Below are positions 26,383-35,748 of a stretch of DNA of 38,771 bases, piece after piece (positions within the stretch are counted from its first letter, which is position 1; the number at the start of each line of letters is the position of its first letter). Both the position numbers and the translations under genes were made by a program. Below the pieces are notes generated by a model. It had not been told where the DNA came from. It ran no database searches and saw nothing but the letters and a program-made list of their open reading frames with translations. The stretch is from Alicyclobacillus sp. SP_1 (GTDB lineage: Bacteria > Bacillota > Bacilli > Alicyclobacillales > Alicyclobacillaceae): the NCBI RefSeq assembly GCF_024706985.1, contig NZ_JAMCCX010000025.1, positions 1 through 38,771 on the forward strand, given 5' to 3'.

Positions 26383-26401
26383 CCCTTCTCTCGGAGAAGG
26401 G
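26383..26401. terminator. Hairpin between jag and mnmE
   Basis: An eight-base perfect stem CCCTTCTC/GAGAAGGG (26383-26390 with 26394-26401) with a three-base loop lies between jag and mnmE. On the plus strand it is followed by CATCTTTTT, but no plus-strand gene precedes it. On the minus strand TGTTATTGTT follows, so it may attenuate transcription from jag into mnmE. Confidence 0.55.
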
Positions 26402-26458
26402 CATCTTTTTGACTATTCGCATGGCCACACGACTCACTTTCCGGAATGGTACTACAGT

Positions 26459-27121
26459 TCATCGCTTCTCTGCAGGCAAAATCCGAATTCGCCGATTTGG
26501 TTCGGACCCCTCACTCATGGTTGACACGTCCGCACGGCCATGTAAGTATTCGTGAATCACTTTCCGATCCGCTGCTGACATGGACTCCAGCGCTTCAGAC
26601 CGCCCACTCTCCGCGACCTTCCACGCCACCCGTTCCGCCAAAGCACACAACTGCTCTTTTCGACGACTTCGATAATCTCCAGCATCCAACAAAAACTTAA
26701 TACGACACGTAGAGTTACTTTGGCTCTCCACCCTCTGACGAGCCGCAATATTGAGCCAAAACTGAATGCTGTCTAACGTCCATCCGTGGCGACCAATGAC
26801 GTGAGGCAAATAGTCCGAATCAGAGACGATATTCATTTCAATCGTCTCTTCCTCCTCCAACGCCAACACTTTCGCTTCTACTCTGGCATCCACATCCATA
26901 AGCCGCAGCAATTCCTTCAACAGCTGCACGCCAATATCCTCAGGACGCTCTCGTATGCAGACCTCCACTTCTGCAGGTCGCCCCCCGAACAGTCCAAATA
27001 CACCTTTGACAGGTTCCGCCAAGACGCGAACAGTCGCCTGTGCACTGGTCACACCCAGCTTTACTAAAGCGCTTGTCACTGCCTCATCCACCGTACGACC
27101 AGACGTGACGACTCGCTTCAT
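26459..27121 (-). CDS. jag: Jag/KhpB RNA-binding protein (SpoIIIJ-associated)
   Basis: The 220-residue protein has the Jag N-terminal domain (about 1-52, VVTSGRTVDEAVTSALVKLGV ... KGVFGLFGGRPAEVEV), a KH domain (about 80-145, SDSDYLPHVIGRHGWTLDSIQFW) and an R3H domain (about 150-205, ADRKVIHEYL). It is the partner of KhpA in many Gram-positives and affects cell elongation and division through RNA binding. It is encoded immediately after yidC (spoIIIJ), 21 bases away, as is usual. The start has GGAGGCTGAGG upstream. Confidence 0.95.
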   Translation of the reverse strand: MKRVVTSGRTVDEAVTSALVKLGVTSAQATVRVLAEPVKGVFGLFGGRPAEVEVCIRERPEDIGVQLLKELLRLMDVDARVEAKVLALEEEETIEMNIVSDSDYLPHVIGRHGWTLDSIQFWLNIAARQRVESQSNSTCRIKFLLDAGDYRSRRKEQLCALAERVAWKVAESGRSEALESMSAADRKVIHEYLHGRADVSTMSEGSEPNRRIRILPAEKR

Positions 27122-27142
27122 GACCTCAGCCTCCAGTCCAGC

Positions 27143-27940
27143 TTACCGCCCTTTTCCTCGCTGCGAAGACGAAGTCGCCACGGCAGCGTCTTTTTTGGCG
27201 GAGGGCGAATTTTTGTCTGGAATGAACTTCATCGCCCAAGTCTGTAGGGCGGTAAATACGTTTGTGTAAATCCAGTACAACGCTAACCCAGACGGGAAAC
27301 GAACAGCGATAATCAAAACCATGATAGGCGATATGAAGAGCATAGCCTTCTGTTGTTGAGGCTGGTTGCGCATGGTCAACCACGTGGACAAAAGCTGTGT
27401 CAAACCAGCTAAAATTGGTAAAATATAAGTGTGGTCGGGCTGTCCCAAATGAAAAATGCCCAAAAACGTACTTTCATGCAGACCTTTATCGCCATAGATG
27501 GCGCCGTACAGTGCGTAAATAATCGGCAATTGGAGCAATAGTGGGAAACAGCCGCCCATTGGATTGATACCAGAGGACTGATACAATTTCATAGTCTCTT
27601 CTTGTATCTTTTTGTTGTCACCTTTGTTCTCACTGCGAATCTTCTGCAGTTGCGGTTGCAACTCCTGCATTCTGCGCATGCTCCGCAGTTGACGAATCAT
27701 CAACGGGAAGATAATGAGTCGAACGAGAAATGTGACAATTAATAAGGCTATGCCGTAACTGCCCGTATAGCGCGCAAAGAAATCCAAAATACTCGATACA
27801 AACTTGAGTATATCGCCCCACGGGCCGACCGGCCATACGCCTGGTTTTGAAGGATATAATCCACAACCAGTCACGGACAACAACGCGACCGCAGAAAGTG
27901 CCCATAACCATCGTGAACTACGCTTCTTTTGCTCGCCCAA
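27143..27940 (-). CDS. yidC: Membrane protein insertase YidC (SpoIIIJ type)
   Basis: The 265-residue Oxa1-family insertase. It has a lipoprotein signal (LSAVALLSVTGCG; the Cys is the lipidation site) and the conserved core of five helices, with the hydrophilic-groove arginine in the segment LVRLIIFPLMIRQLRSMRRMQ and the helices LLLQLPIIYALY, ILPILAGLTQLLSTW and LALYWIYTNVFTALQ. The start is the TTG at 27940 with AAGGAG eight bases upstream; the frame to 28009 would extend into yidD. No second yidC paralogue is in the window. In Bacillus SpoIIIJ is needed for sporulation stage III and general insertion. Confidence 0.95.
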   Translation of the reverse strand: MGEQKKRSSRWLWALSAVALLSVTGCGLYPSKPGVWPVGPWGDILKFVSSILDFFARYTGSYGIALLIVTFLVRLIIFPLMIRQLRSMRRMQELQPQLQKIRSENKGDNKKIQEETMKLYQSSGINPMGGCFPLLLQLPIIYALYGAIYGDKGLHESTFLGIFHLGQPDHTYILPILAGLTQLLSTWLTMRNQPQQQKAMLFISPIMVLIIAVRFPSGLALYWIYTNVFTALQTWAMKFIPDKNSPSAKKDAAVATSSSQRGKGR

Positions 27941-27954
27941 AACGACAACTCCTT

Positions 27955-28179
27955 CTAGTGTGTCTTCGACGGAACCGGATCGACCCCACCTGGATTCCAT
28001 GGCCCGCATCTGCTAATTCGACGCACAGCAAGCCAGCCTCCATAAAACGCCCCGTACCGACTGACCGCTTCGAACGCGTATTCAGAGCAGGTCGGATAGA
28101 AACGGCATGTTGGAGGTTTCAAGGGCGAAATGTATTTTTGATATCCACGAATGAGTGACAGAAGTAACCTCTGCATCAT
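27955..28179 (-). CDS. yidD: Membrane protein insertion efficiency factor YidD
   Basis: The 74-residue protein has the diagnostic YidD pattern: [35 protein letters not shown], with conserved Cys residues, and [15 protein letters not shown]. It is a small inner-leaflet protein that helps YidC-mediated insertion. It lies between rnpA (21 bases upstream) and yidC (14 bases downstream), the classical rpmH-rnpA-yidD-yidC order. Confidence 0.96.
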   Translation of the reverse strand: MMQRLLLSLIRGYQKYISPLKPPTCRFYPTCSEYAFEAVSRYGAFYGGWLAVRRISRCGPWNPGGVDPVPSKTH

Positions 28180-28200
28180 ACCAGTCCACTCCCATCCACA

Positions 28201-28542
28201 TCATACCACGATTTTGGCCCTCTGTAGCAGTCTCCGCAAATCTGACATAAACATGCCAAAATCCGCATCGGCGGACGACTTTCGACAGACCACCACAAAA
28301 TCAAAAGAGTGACTTTGCAATTCCCCGTGCAACTCATCAAAACAAGCTCGCAAGAGGCGCTTTAGACGGTTTCGCACAACCGCGTTGCCGATTTTTTTAC
28401 TCACTGAAAAGCCGACTCGATATGTGCCGATTTTCGTCGGTAACGCATACAGCACAATCCGCGGCGTGGCTACTGACTGCCCTCTGCCGAAAACTCTTCG
28501 AAAATCCCGGTTCTCCCGCAATCGATTCGCTTTCGCGACCAT
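28201..28542 (-). CDS. rnpA: Ribonuclease P protein component RnpA
   Basis: The 113-residue protein is the protein subunit of RNase P, which matures the 5' ends of tRNAs. It begins MVAKANRLRENRDFRRVFGRG and contains the RNR signature VRNRLKRLLRACF. The start at 28542 matches the family's usual N-terminus (just before RLRENRDF); in-frame ATGs further upstream at about 28566-28569 have a GGAGA nearby and are possible. The rpmH terminator lies 160 bases upstream, so expression may depend on read-through or an internal promoter. Confidence 0.94.
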   Translation of the reverse strand: MVAKANRLRENRDFRRVFGRGQSVATPRIVLYALPTKIGTYRVGFSVSKKIGNAVVRNRLKRLLRACFDELHGELQSHSFDFVVVCRKSSADADFGMFMSDLRRLLQRAKIVV

Positions 28543-28703
28543 TTTCAATCCATCCCAAACATTCATCATTCTCCGGACCAAGATTCCATAACACGAAAAG
28601 AAGAAGTCCCGAGTCGCTCCTCAAGTCGTCCGCAAACCGACGTTCCTTCACCACACGTGTCAAGGGGCCCATTCCAGCATCTTAGTTGCAAAAGCCAAAT
28701 AAT

Positions 28704-28727
28704 AAAAAAAAGCCACGTGCCGTGGCT
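28704..28727 (-). terminator. Intrinsic terminator between rpmH and rnpA
   Basis: On the minus strand AGCCACG (28721-28727) pairs with CGTGGCT (28711-28717) across a three-base loop and is followed by a run of eight T (A run 28704-28711). It lies just past the rpmH stop and should limit transcription into rnpA, so that L34 is made in excess over RNase P protein. Confidence 0.85.
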
Positions 28728-28729
28728 CC

Positions 28730-28864
28730 TCAGGCAGTTAACACTTTTCGTCCTTTTTTACGACGAGCCGCTAACACGCGACGACCATTCTTTGTCGACA
28801 TACGCTTACGAAACCCGTGAACTTTTTTCCGTTTACGGGCATTTGGTTGGTAGGTAGGTTTCAA
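28730..28864 (-). CDS. rpmH: 50S ribosomal protein L34
   Basis: The 44-residue protein has the L34 pattern: [20 protein letters not shown], then [14 protein letters not shown] and KKGRKVLTA. The start is a TTG at 28864 with GGAGGTG seven bases upstream. It differs from most homologues at a few positions (KPTYQPN for KRTYQPN). It is transcribed away from dnaA, has its own promoter and is followed by a terminator. Confidence 0.97.
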   Translation of the reverse strand: MKPTYQPNARKRKKVHGFRKRMSTKNGRRVLAARRKKGRKVLTA

Positions 28865-28900
28865 CGAATTCACCTCCAGAATTCAAAACGACCATTTCAC

Positions 28901-28930
28901 ATCGTACAACACATATCGATTAAAAAGCAA
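28901..28930 (-). promoter_or_regulatory. Probable promoter of rpmH
   Basis: On the minus strand TTGCTT (28925-28930) and TACGAT (28901-28906) are 18 bases apart, 37 bases before the rpmH start codon. The -35 is four of six, the -10 five of six matches. Confidence 0.5.
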
Positions 28931-29149
28931 CCAAAACGTGAGTCCAACAAAGTCTCGCTCCTCAGCCGCTTCGCAATCCGTCAAACTTTAGTTTTTGCAC
29001 AGACTTATACACAAATACACAGGGTATGGACAGGTCAAACGCGTAAATGTGAATTTTGTGGATAACTTTAGAATCGATTGCCCTGCACACAGTCATTCTG
29101 CTATTATTCTCTACATCGCCAGTGAAACATACCTGTGAGTAAGTAGAAC

Positions 29150-29182
29150 TTATCCACTGATTTATCCACATCCTGTGGATAA
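29150..29182. promoter_or_regulatory. DnaA-box cluster upstream of dnaA
   Basis: Three boxes lie within 33 bases: TTATCCACT (29150-29158), TTATCCACA (29162-29170) and the reverse TGTGGATAA (29174-29182). The last two are perfect and inverted. This is the densest cluster on the upstream side. Confidence 0.85.
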
Positions 29183-29325
29183 CTATATTCACCTACTGTC
29201 GAAGTATGAACACGACTGTCGATGTTGCTTGTCGATATGGTTCGGACTTTACGTACCGAACTCTATTCGTCGCTCTCGATAGATACTTTTGAGTGATCCC
29301 ACGTGGGGAGGCACGACTATTCCTT

Positions 29326-30750
29326 ATGAGTACAATTTCTAAATCCGACTATTTTGACGAATTGTGGGCACAAGTCTTACTGGTCATCCAAGAGAGACTG
29401 TCACCTGCCACTTTTGAAACGTGGTTCACGGGCAGCCGAATTATTTCCTACCGAGAATCCGACAAGACGCTCCTCATTGAAGCATCGACACCTTTCACGA
29501 GAAACTGGCTTGAGACGCACTTCTACACGATTGTCGCAAATACCATCACAGCCTTGACCGAGCAGGAGTTTCATCTGCAGTTCGTCCATCCTACCTCGGC
29601 TGAGACATCGGTCACCGCAGAAATCAATAAGACGGCGACCACCCACTCGTCCGAGAATCAAAGGTCAGGCCATCCAAAAGTCGCGGTAGAAACTGTTGAC
29701 AACAAAGTGGACGAACTCGAATCGTCCCCATTCAATCCAAGGTACACATTTGAAACCTTCGTCATCGGAGTCAGCAACCGTTTTGCTCACGCTGCCAGTC
29801 TAGCAGTCGCAGAAACTCCAGCAGCTGCCTACAACCCTCTGTTTCTCTACGGAGGTGTAGGTCTCGGCAAGACGCATCTCATGCATGCCATAGGACACTA
29901 CGTCAAGAAAACGAGGCCAAATGCTCGGGTCTTGTATTTGTCCTCAGAAAAATTCACCAATGAATTCATTAGTTCAATCCGTGAAAACAATACGGGAACT
30001 TTCCGAAATCGCTATCGATCCATCGACGTATTGCTCATCGACGACATTCAGTTCCTTGCAAACAAAGAACAGACTCAAGAAGAGTTCTTTCACACATTCA
30101 ACGCACTACACGAAGAAGCCAAGCAAATTGTCATATCGAGCGACCGCCCGCCGCGTGAAATACCGACATTAGAAGACCGACTTCGTTCACGGTTTGAATG
30201 GGGGCTCATTACAGACATTCAACCTCCAGACTTAGAAACGCGCATTGCTATACTTCAACGAAAAGCCAAGGCAGAAGGTTTATCTGTACCAGAGGACGTA
30301 ACATATTACATCGCTAACCAAATTGATTCAAACATCCGTGAATTAGAGGGGGCATTAATTCGCGTTGTGGCCTACTCTTCACTCGTCAATACAGAAATCT
30401 GTCTGTCCTTGGCGGAAGATGCACTTCGTGACCTGATTACTCCAAACCGAAACAAAGCCGTAACCATTCATCAAATACAACGCGTCATTGGAGACCACTT
30501 CGGCCTAAAGACGGACGAATTTATTGCCAAAAAGCGCACTCGCAGTGTAGCTTTCCCCAGACAGATAGCCATGTATTTATCACGAGAACTGACCAACCTC
30601 TCTTTGCCAAGAATCGGAGAGGCATTTGGAGGCCGAGACCACACCACGGTACTTCATGCATGCGATAAAATCTCTAGTGAATTGAAAACCAACCAAGAAT
30701 TGAAACTTACCGTTGAACGACTGGCGGAAGCCATCCGCACTCTGTGCTAA
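29326..30750 (+). CDS. dnaA: Chromosomal replication initiator DnaA
   Basis: The 474-residue AAA+ protein unwinds the origin and loads the helicase. Domain I (about 1-90, [24 protein letters not shown]) interacts with helicase loaders. Domain II is a poorly conserved linker of about 50 residues. Domain III begins at [21 protein letters not shown] and has Walker [16 protein letters not shown], Walker [14 protein letters not shown] and the arginine-finger region [11 protein letters not shown]. Domain IV ends with the DnaA-box recognition signature [18 protein letters not shown] take the ATG at 29326 as start; GGGGAGG lies 12-18 bases upstream, rather far. A GTG at 29293 would add 11 residues. 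Confidence 0.97.
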   Translation: MSTISKSDYFDELWAQVLLVIQERLSPATFETWFTGSRIISYRESDKTLLIEASTPFTRNWLETHFYTIVANTITALTEQEFHLQFVHPTSAETSVTAEINKTATTHSSENQRSGHPKVAVETVDNKVDELESSPFNPRYTFETFVIGVSNRFAHAASLAVAETPAAAYNPLFLYGGVGLGKTHLMHAIGHYVKKTRPNARVLYLSSEKFTNEFISSIRENNTGTFRNRYRSIDVLLIDDIQFLANKEQTQEEFFHTFNALHEEAKQIVISSDRPPREIPTLEDRLRSRFEWGLITDIQPPDLETRIAILQRKAKAEGLSVPEDVTYYIANQIDSNIRELEGALIRVVAYSSLVNTEICLSLAEDALRDLITPNRNKAVTIHQIQRVIGDHFGLKTDEFIAKKRTRSVAFPRQIAMYLSRELTNLSLPRIGEAFGGRDHTTVLHACDKISSELKTNQELKLTVERLAEAIRTLC

Positions 30751-30781
30751 AATTTGATCTCATAAGACACCAACAGAAAAC

Positions 30782-30844
30782 TTGTCCACACCTTATGCAC
30801 AAGGGATTTTCATTTCTATAGCGGGGTTTCAACACTTATCCACG
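30782..30844. promoter_or_regulatory. DnaA boxes downstream of dnaA
   Basis: Three plus-strand boxes are seen: TTGTCCACA (30782-30790), TTATGCACA (30793-30801) and TTATCCACG (30836-30844). The last precedes the unwinding element by about 13 bases. They are the incC-type part of the origin. Confidence 0.85.
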
Positions 30845-30856
30845 TAATCACAGCGC

Positions 30857-30905
30857 CTATTACTATGACTAAAAGTACTATATCCATATCTATCTCTATA
30901 CTACT
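30857..30905. promoter_or_regulatory. Candidate DnaA-trio and DNA-unwinding element
   Basis: Just after the last DnaA box and a short GC stretch, the plus strand reads CTATTACTATGACTA at 30857-30871, then AT-rich pyrimidine-rich sequence to about 30905. The complementary strand gives successive 3'-GAT/AAT-5' type triplets, the DnaA-trio signature known at the B. subtilis origin, where CTACTATTACTTCTACTA plays this role. The order box, GC spacer, trio, AT-rich DUE agrees with the basal unwinding model. Confidence 0.65.
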
Positions 30906-30936
30906 GCCGCAGATTTCGAAGGGAGCCTCACTCACT

Positions 30937-32070
30937 GTGAAATTAATCATTGACAAAGCAGCTTTGCTTCATCTTGTTACTACCGTTTCCAAGGCGGTCG
31001 CAGTAAGGACTCCGAAACCGGTACTCACAGGTATTCTTCTTCAATGCTCAGACACCGATTTAACTGCGACAGCATATGACATGGAACTCGGAATACAAGA
31101 CGTCATCACCATCAACCCTGAGGAACCGACCTATCTAGAAATTCAAGAAGAAGGCAGCATTGTGTTACCAGGACGTCATTTTTTAGACGTCATTCGCAAG
31201 TTGCCAAGTAGCTCTGTCCTCATCGAAACGAGTCTTCACTATATGACACAAATCATTTCAGGTTCATCTAAGTTCATCCTTCACGGCATGGATGCCGCGG
31301 AATTTCCGAAACTGCCAACACTCATCGCAAACAACACTTTTACCATCCCTGGAACAACGCTTCAATCGCTCATACAATCCACCTCATTTGCAACTTCTAA
31401 TTCAGAGGTTAGACCGGTATTAACAGGACTTCACGCAGAATGTCGAAATGAAGCCCTTAGTTTCACAGCCACAGACGGTCTTCGCCTTGCGACAAAACGA
31501 TATCCAGTAACCCAAACAACATCATCCGATTGGGTAGCGGTATTGCCAGGAAAATCTCTCAATGAGTTAGCCAAACTCATCCCAGAAACATCCGATGACG
31601 TCACGATTCAACTCTCGCAAAGTCACTCCTTATTTCTATTAGGTACCCTGAAGTTTTATACTCGACTTCTTGACGGTGCCTATCCAGACACATCGAGGCT
31701 CATACCCTCTCAGTGGAAAACACAAATTCATACATCGAGACAAGATTTACTTGGAGCTATCGATAGAGCTTCACTGATTGCCCGCGACCGAGAGAATCAT
31801 CGCGTCAGTCTGCAATTACAACAAAATACGCTTGTCATCAGTTCAAGTTCTCCAGAGATAGGGAATGTCCAAGAATTCGTTTCCGTCGAAGCACGAGATG
31901 GCGACGATTTACAAATTGCCTTCAATGGTCGATACGTCATGGATGCCTTAAGAGCACTGGATGGAGAAAAAGTTAATATTAGGTTTAATGGTGCAAATCA
32001 GCCATTTACTCTTCACGATCCCGATTTTGAACAATCTCTCCAATTAATTTCTCCAATGCTGATGAGGTGA
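30937..32070 (+). CDS. dnaN: DNA polymerase III beta subunit (sliding clamp)
   Basis: The 377-residue ring-forming clamp tethers DNA polymerase. It starts VKLIIDKAALLHLVTTVSKAV and contains PVLTGI (about 25-30), the FILHGMDAAEFPKLP region and the C-terminal FNGRYVMDALRAL with the ligand-binding tail ending QLISPMLMR. The start is the GTG at 30937 with AAGGGAG at 30919-30925 (spacing about 11). An open frame beginning at 30865 runs through the origin unwinding element and encodes a low-complexity Ser-Ile stretch, so it is rejected as the start. It overlaps rlbA by four bases. Confidence 0.96.
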   Translation: MKLIIDKAALLHLVTTVSKAVAVRTPKPVLTGILLQCSDTDLTATAYDMELGIQDVITINPEEPTYLEIQEEGSIVLPGRHFLDVIRKLPSSSVLIETSLHYMTQIISGSSKFILHGMDAAEFPKLPTLIANNTFTIPGTTLQSLIQSTSFATSNSEVRPVLTGLHAECRNEALSFTATDGLRLATKRYPVTQTTSSDWVAVLPGKSLNELAKLIPETSDDVTIQLSQSHSLFLLGTLKFYTRLLDGAYPDTSRLIPSQWKTQIHTSRQDLLGAIDRASLIARDRENHRVSLQLQQNTLVISSSSPEIGNVQEFVSVEARDGDDLQIAFNGRYVMDALRALDGEKVNIRFNGANQPFTLHDPDFEQSLQLISPMLMR

Positions 32071-32291
32071 ACGATGTGGATTGTTTGATAACGGGTGACT
32101 TTATAACGCTGTCTCAGTTTTTAAAAAAACAAAACCTTGTTTCGTCGGGTGGCGAAGCAAAAATACTGTTGACAGAGGGTCAAGTGTTCGTGAACGACCA
32201 TATGGAGTCGCGGCGAGGTAGAAAATTAAGGGATGGGGACAGTGTGCAAGTAGGCAGTGATGTCTTCATGATTCGAACCAACAAGTCATGA
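32067..32291 (+). CDS. rlbA: S4-domain protein RlbA (YaaA-type)
   Basis: The 74-residue S4 RNA-binding protein between dnaN and recF matches B. subtilis YaaA/RlbA, which is associated with ribosome assembly. The S4 core is TLSQFLKKQNLVSSGGEAKILLTEGQVFVND and RRGRKLRDGDSVQV. It starts at a GTG that overlaps the dnaN stop, and its TGA stop overlaps the recF ATG. It is thus translated in series with its replication neighbours. Confidence 0.93.
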   Translation: MNDVDCLITGDFITLSQFLKKQNLVSSGGEAKILLTEGQVFVNDHMESRRGRKLRDGDSVQVGSDVFMIRTNKS

Positions 32292-33418
32292 GGTTACGTA
32301 CACTTCAATTAAAAAACTTTCGAAATTATGAGCATGCCCATATCTCATTAGATAGCCATTTGTCGGTATTTGTTGGACAAAACGGACAAGGCAAGACAAA
32401 TGCTCTTGAAGCGATGCTGTTACTCGCGGTTGGAAAGTCCCATCGCACCAATCGTGATTTCGACTTATTGCAATTTGAGACAGAAAATGCATCGATTCAG
32501 GGAGTTGTCGAAGGACCAACAACTCGTTATGACCTGCAACTTAAATTTCTAAAAACTGCAGGTCGACAGGCATTTGTCAATGCTCGACAAGTAAAGAGAA
32601 TGTCCGAGTATATCGGTCATCTCCAGACTGTCCTTTTTTCTCCGGAGGATCTACAGCTCTTAAAAGGGTCTCCGTCTGTTCGTAGGAGATTTTTGGATAT
32701 GGAGATTGGCCAAGGACAGTCGCTTTATGTCCATCATTTATCTCAATATGTAAAAATTCTTTCCCAAAGGAATCGATTGCTCAAACAATCGCCTATAGAC
32801 ATTACTTTGTTGGAAGTCTTGGACGAGCAACTCGTCGAACATGGCTCGCAAATTCTTCAACGTCGATTCTCGTTTTTCGAGCGTTTAACATCCTATGCCA
32901 CTCAAGTGTATCGAGAGGTATCAAACGACAAAGAGCGTCTACAAATAGGCTACACCTCGTCAATTAAACTTAATGAATCCCAATATCCTTTATCGGCATT
33001 GCAAATTAATGTCATCGAAGATAGCTTTCGCAATGCCCTCAGTGTTACCAGAAACCAAGATGAAAAACACGGAACAACGTCCGTTGGGCCACATCGAGAT
33101 GACCTTTTTTTTCTCTTAAATGATAAAGATGCGATGGCTTATGCAAGCCAAGGACAACAACGGACGATTGCTCTGTCACTGCGATTAGCAGAAATTGACT
33201 TATTGCACGAACTCACAGGTGACTATCCGGTTCTTTTACTCGACGATGTACTCTCAGAACTTGACGATGATCGCCAAAAACAATTAGTATGCTCGGTTAG
33301 TGAAAAAGTACAAACCGTGATTACCACCACACATTGGGATGCTGTGTCGTCATATTTCTCTAATCCACCAAAACTCTTTCAGGTTCATTCTGGTATAATC
33401 ACGGATGAAAGGGCGTGA
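32288..33418 (+). CDS. recF: DNA replication and repair protein RecF
   Basis: A 376-residue SMC-like ATPase that helps load RecA at gaps. It has RTLQLKNFRNYEHAHISLD and Walker A VGQNGQGKTNALEAM (about 30-44). SPEDLQLLKGSPSVRRRFLD is the central RecF signature. SVGPHRDDLFF and the ABC signature ASQGQQRTIALSLRLAE are followed by Walker B VLLLDDVLSELD. The length is typical. Its ATG overlaps the rlbA stop. Confidence 0.96.
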   Translation: MRLRTLQLKNFRNYEHAHISLDSHLSVFVGQNGQGKTNALEAMLLLAVGKSHRTNRDFDLLQFETENASIQGVVEGPTTRYDLQLKFLKTAGRQAFVNARQVKRMSEYIGHLQTVLFSPEDLQLLKGSPSVRRRFLDMEIGQGQSLYVHHLSQYVKILSQRNRLLKQSPIDITLLEVLDEQLVEHGSQILQRRFSFFERLTSYATQVYREVSNDKERLQIGYTSSIKLNESQYPLSALQINVIEDSFRNALSVTRNQDEKHGTTSVGPHRDDLFFLLNDKDAMAYASQGQQRTIALSLRLAEIDLLHELTGDYPVLLLDDVLSELDDDRQKQLVCSVSEKVQTVITTTHWDAVSSYFSNPPKLFQVHSGIITDERA

Positions 33419-33424
33419 TCTCCA

Positions 33425-33721
33425 ATGTATCTTCACATCGGAGGAGACGTTGTTATCAGCCTTGAAGGGTTAATAGGTATCTTCGATACTCGCATTGGAG
33501 ACAGTGCAAGTAACGATACGTTTTTTCAACGTGCACTCGCGAGTGACGCCGCGCATGTGATTGACCCTTCAGACATTAAGTCTGTCGTCTTGACCCAAGA
33601 ATCCATTTATTTTTCTCCTGTTTCATCCTGGACTTTAAAAAAGCGTGCGTTTGCATTCGCGGATTCAGAGTCTTTCGAGTTACACTTAGAGGCAACACAC
33701 GATTCCACTGAAAACCACTAA
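33425..33721 (+). CDS. remB: Extracellular matrix regulator RemB (DUF370)
   Basis: A 98-residue DUF370 protein, the position and family of B. subtilis YaaB/RemB, a biofilm-matrix regulator related to RemA. It starts MYLHIGGDVVISLEGLIGIFD and has KSVVLTQESIYFSPVSSWTLKKR. It is six bases after recF and 39 before gyrB. It is somewhat longer than the usual size of about 80, with a His/Glu-rich tail. Confidence 0.9.
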   Translation: MYLHIGGDVVISLEGLIGIFDTRIGDSASNDTFFQRALASDAAHVIDPSDIKSVVLTQESIYFSPVSSWTLKKRAFAFADSESFELHLEATHDSTENH

Positions 33722-35686
<1,965 letters not shown>

Positions 35687-35748
35687 AGAAACGCGTCTGG
35701 CCTTCGGACAAATCATGGCTCACTAGATCTCATCGGGAGTGAATTGTA

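Larger units (their letters stand above)
28865..29325. other. oriC region, upstream part (rpmH-dnaA intergenic)
   Basis: The 461-base AT-rich divergent intergenic region between rpmH and dnaA holds five DnaA-box-like 9-mers: TTATACACA at 29005-29013, TGTGGATAA at 29057-29065, TTATCCACT at 29150-29158, TTATCCACA at 29162-29170 and TGTGGATAA at 29174-29182. The last two are perfect consensus boxes in opposite orientation three bases apart. This corresponds to the incA/incB part of a bipartite Bacillus origin. It also contains the rpmH promoter and, near 29240-29261, a small inverted repeat GTTCGG/CCGAAC before dnaA. Confidence 0.85.

Noticed and set aside
28543-28703. TTGACA on the minus strand before rnpA as a promoter
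   Set aside because: No recognisable -10 at proper spacing; left as an open question under the rpmH terminator finding.
30865-30936. N-terminal extension of dnaN (Ser/Ile-rich)
   Set aside because: It overlaps the trio/unwinding element, is low complexity and is absent from the clamp family; the GTG at 30937 has an SD.
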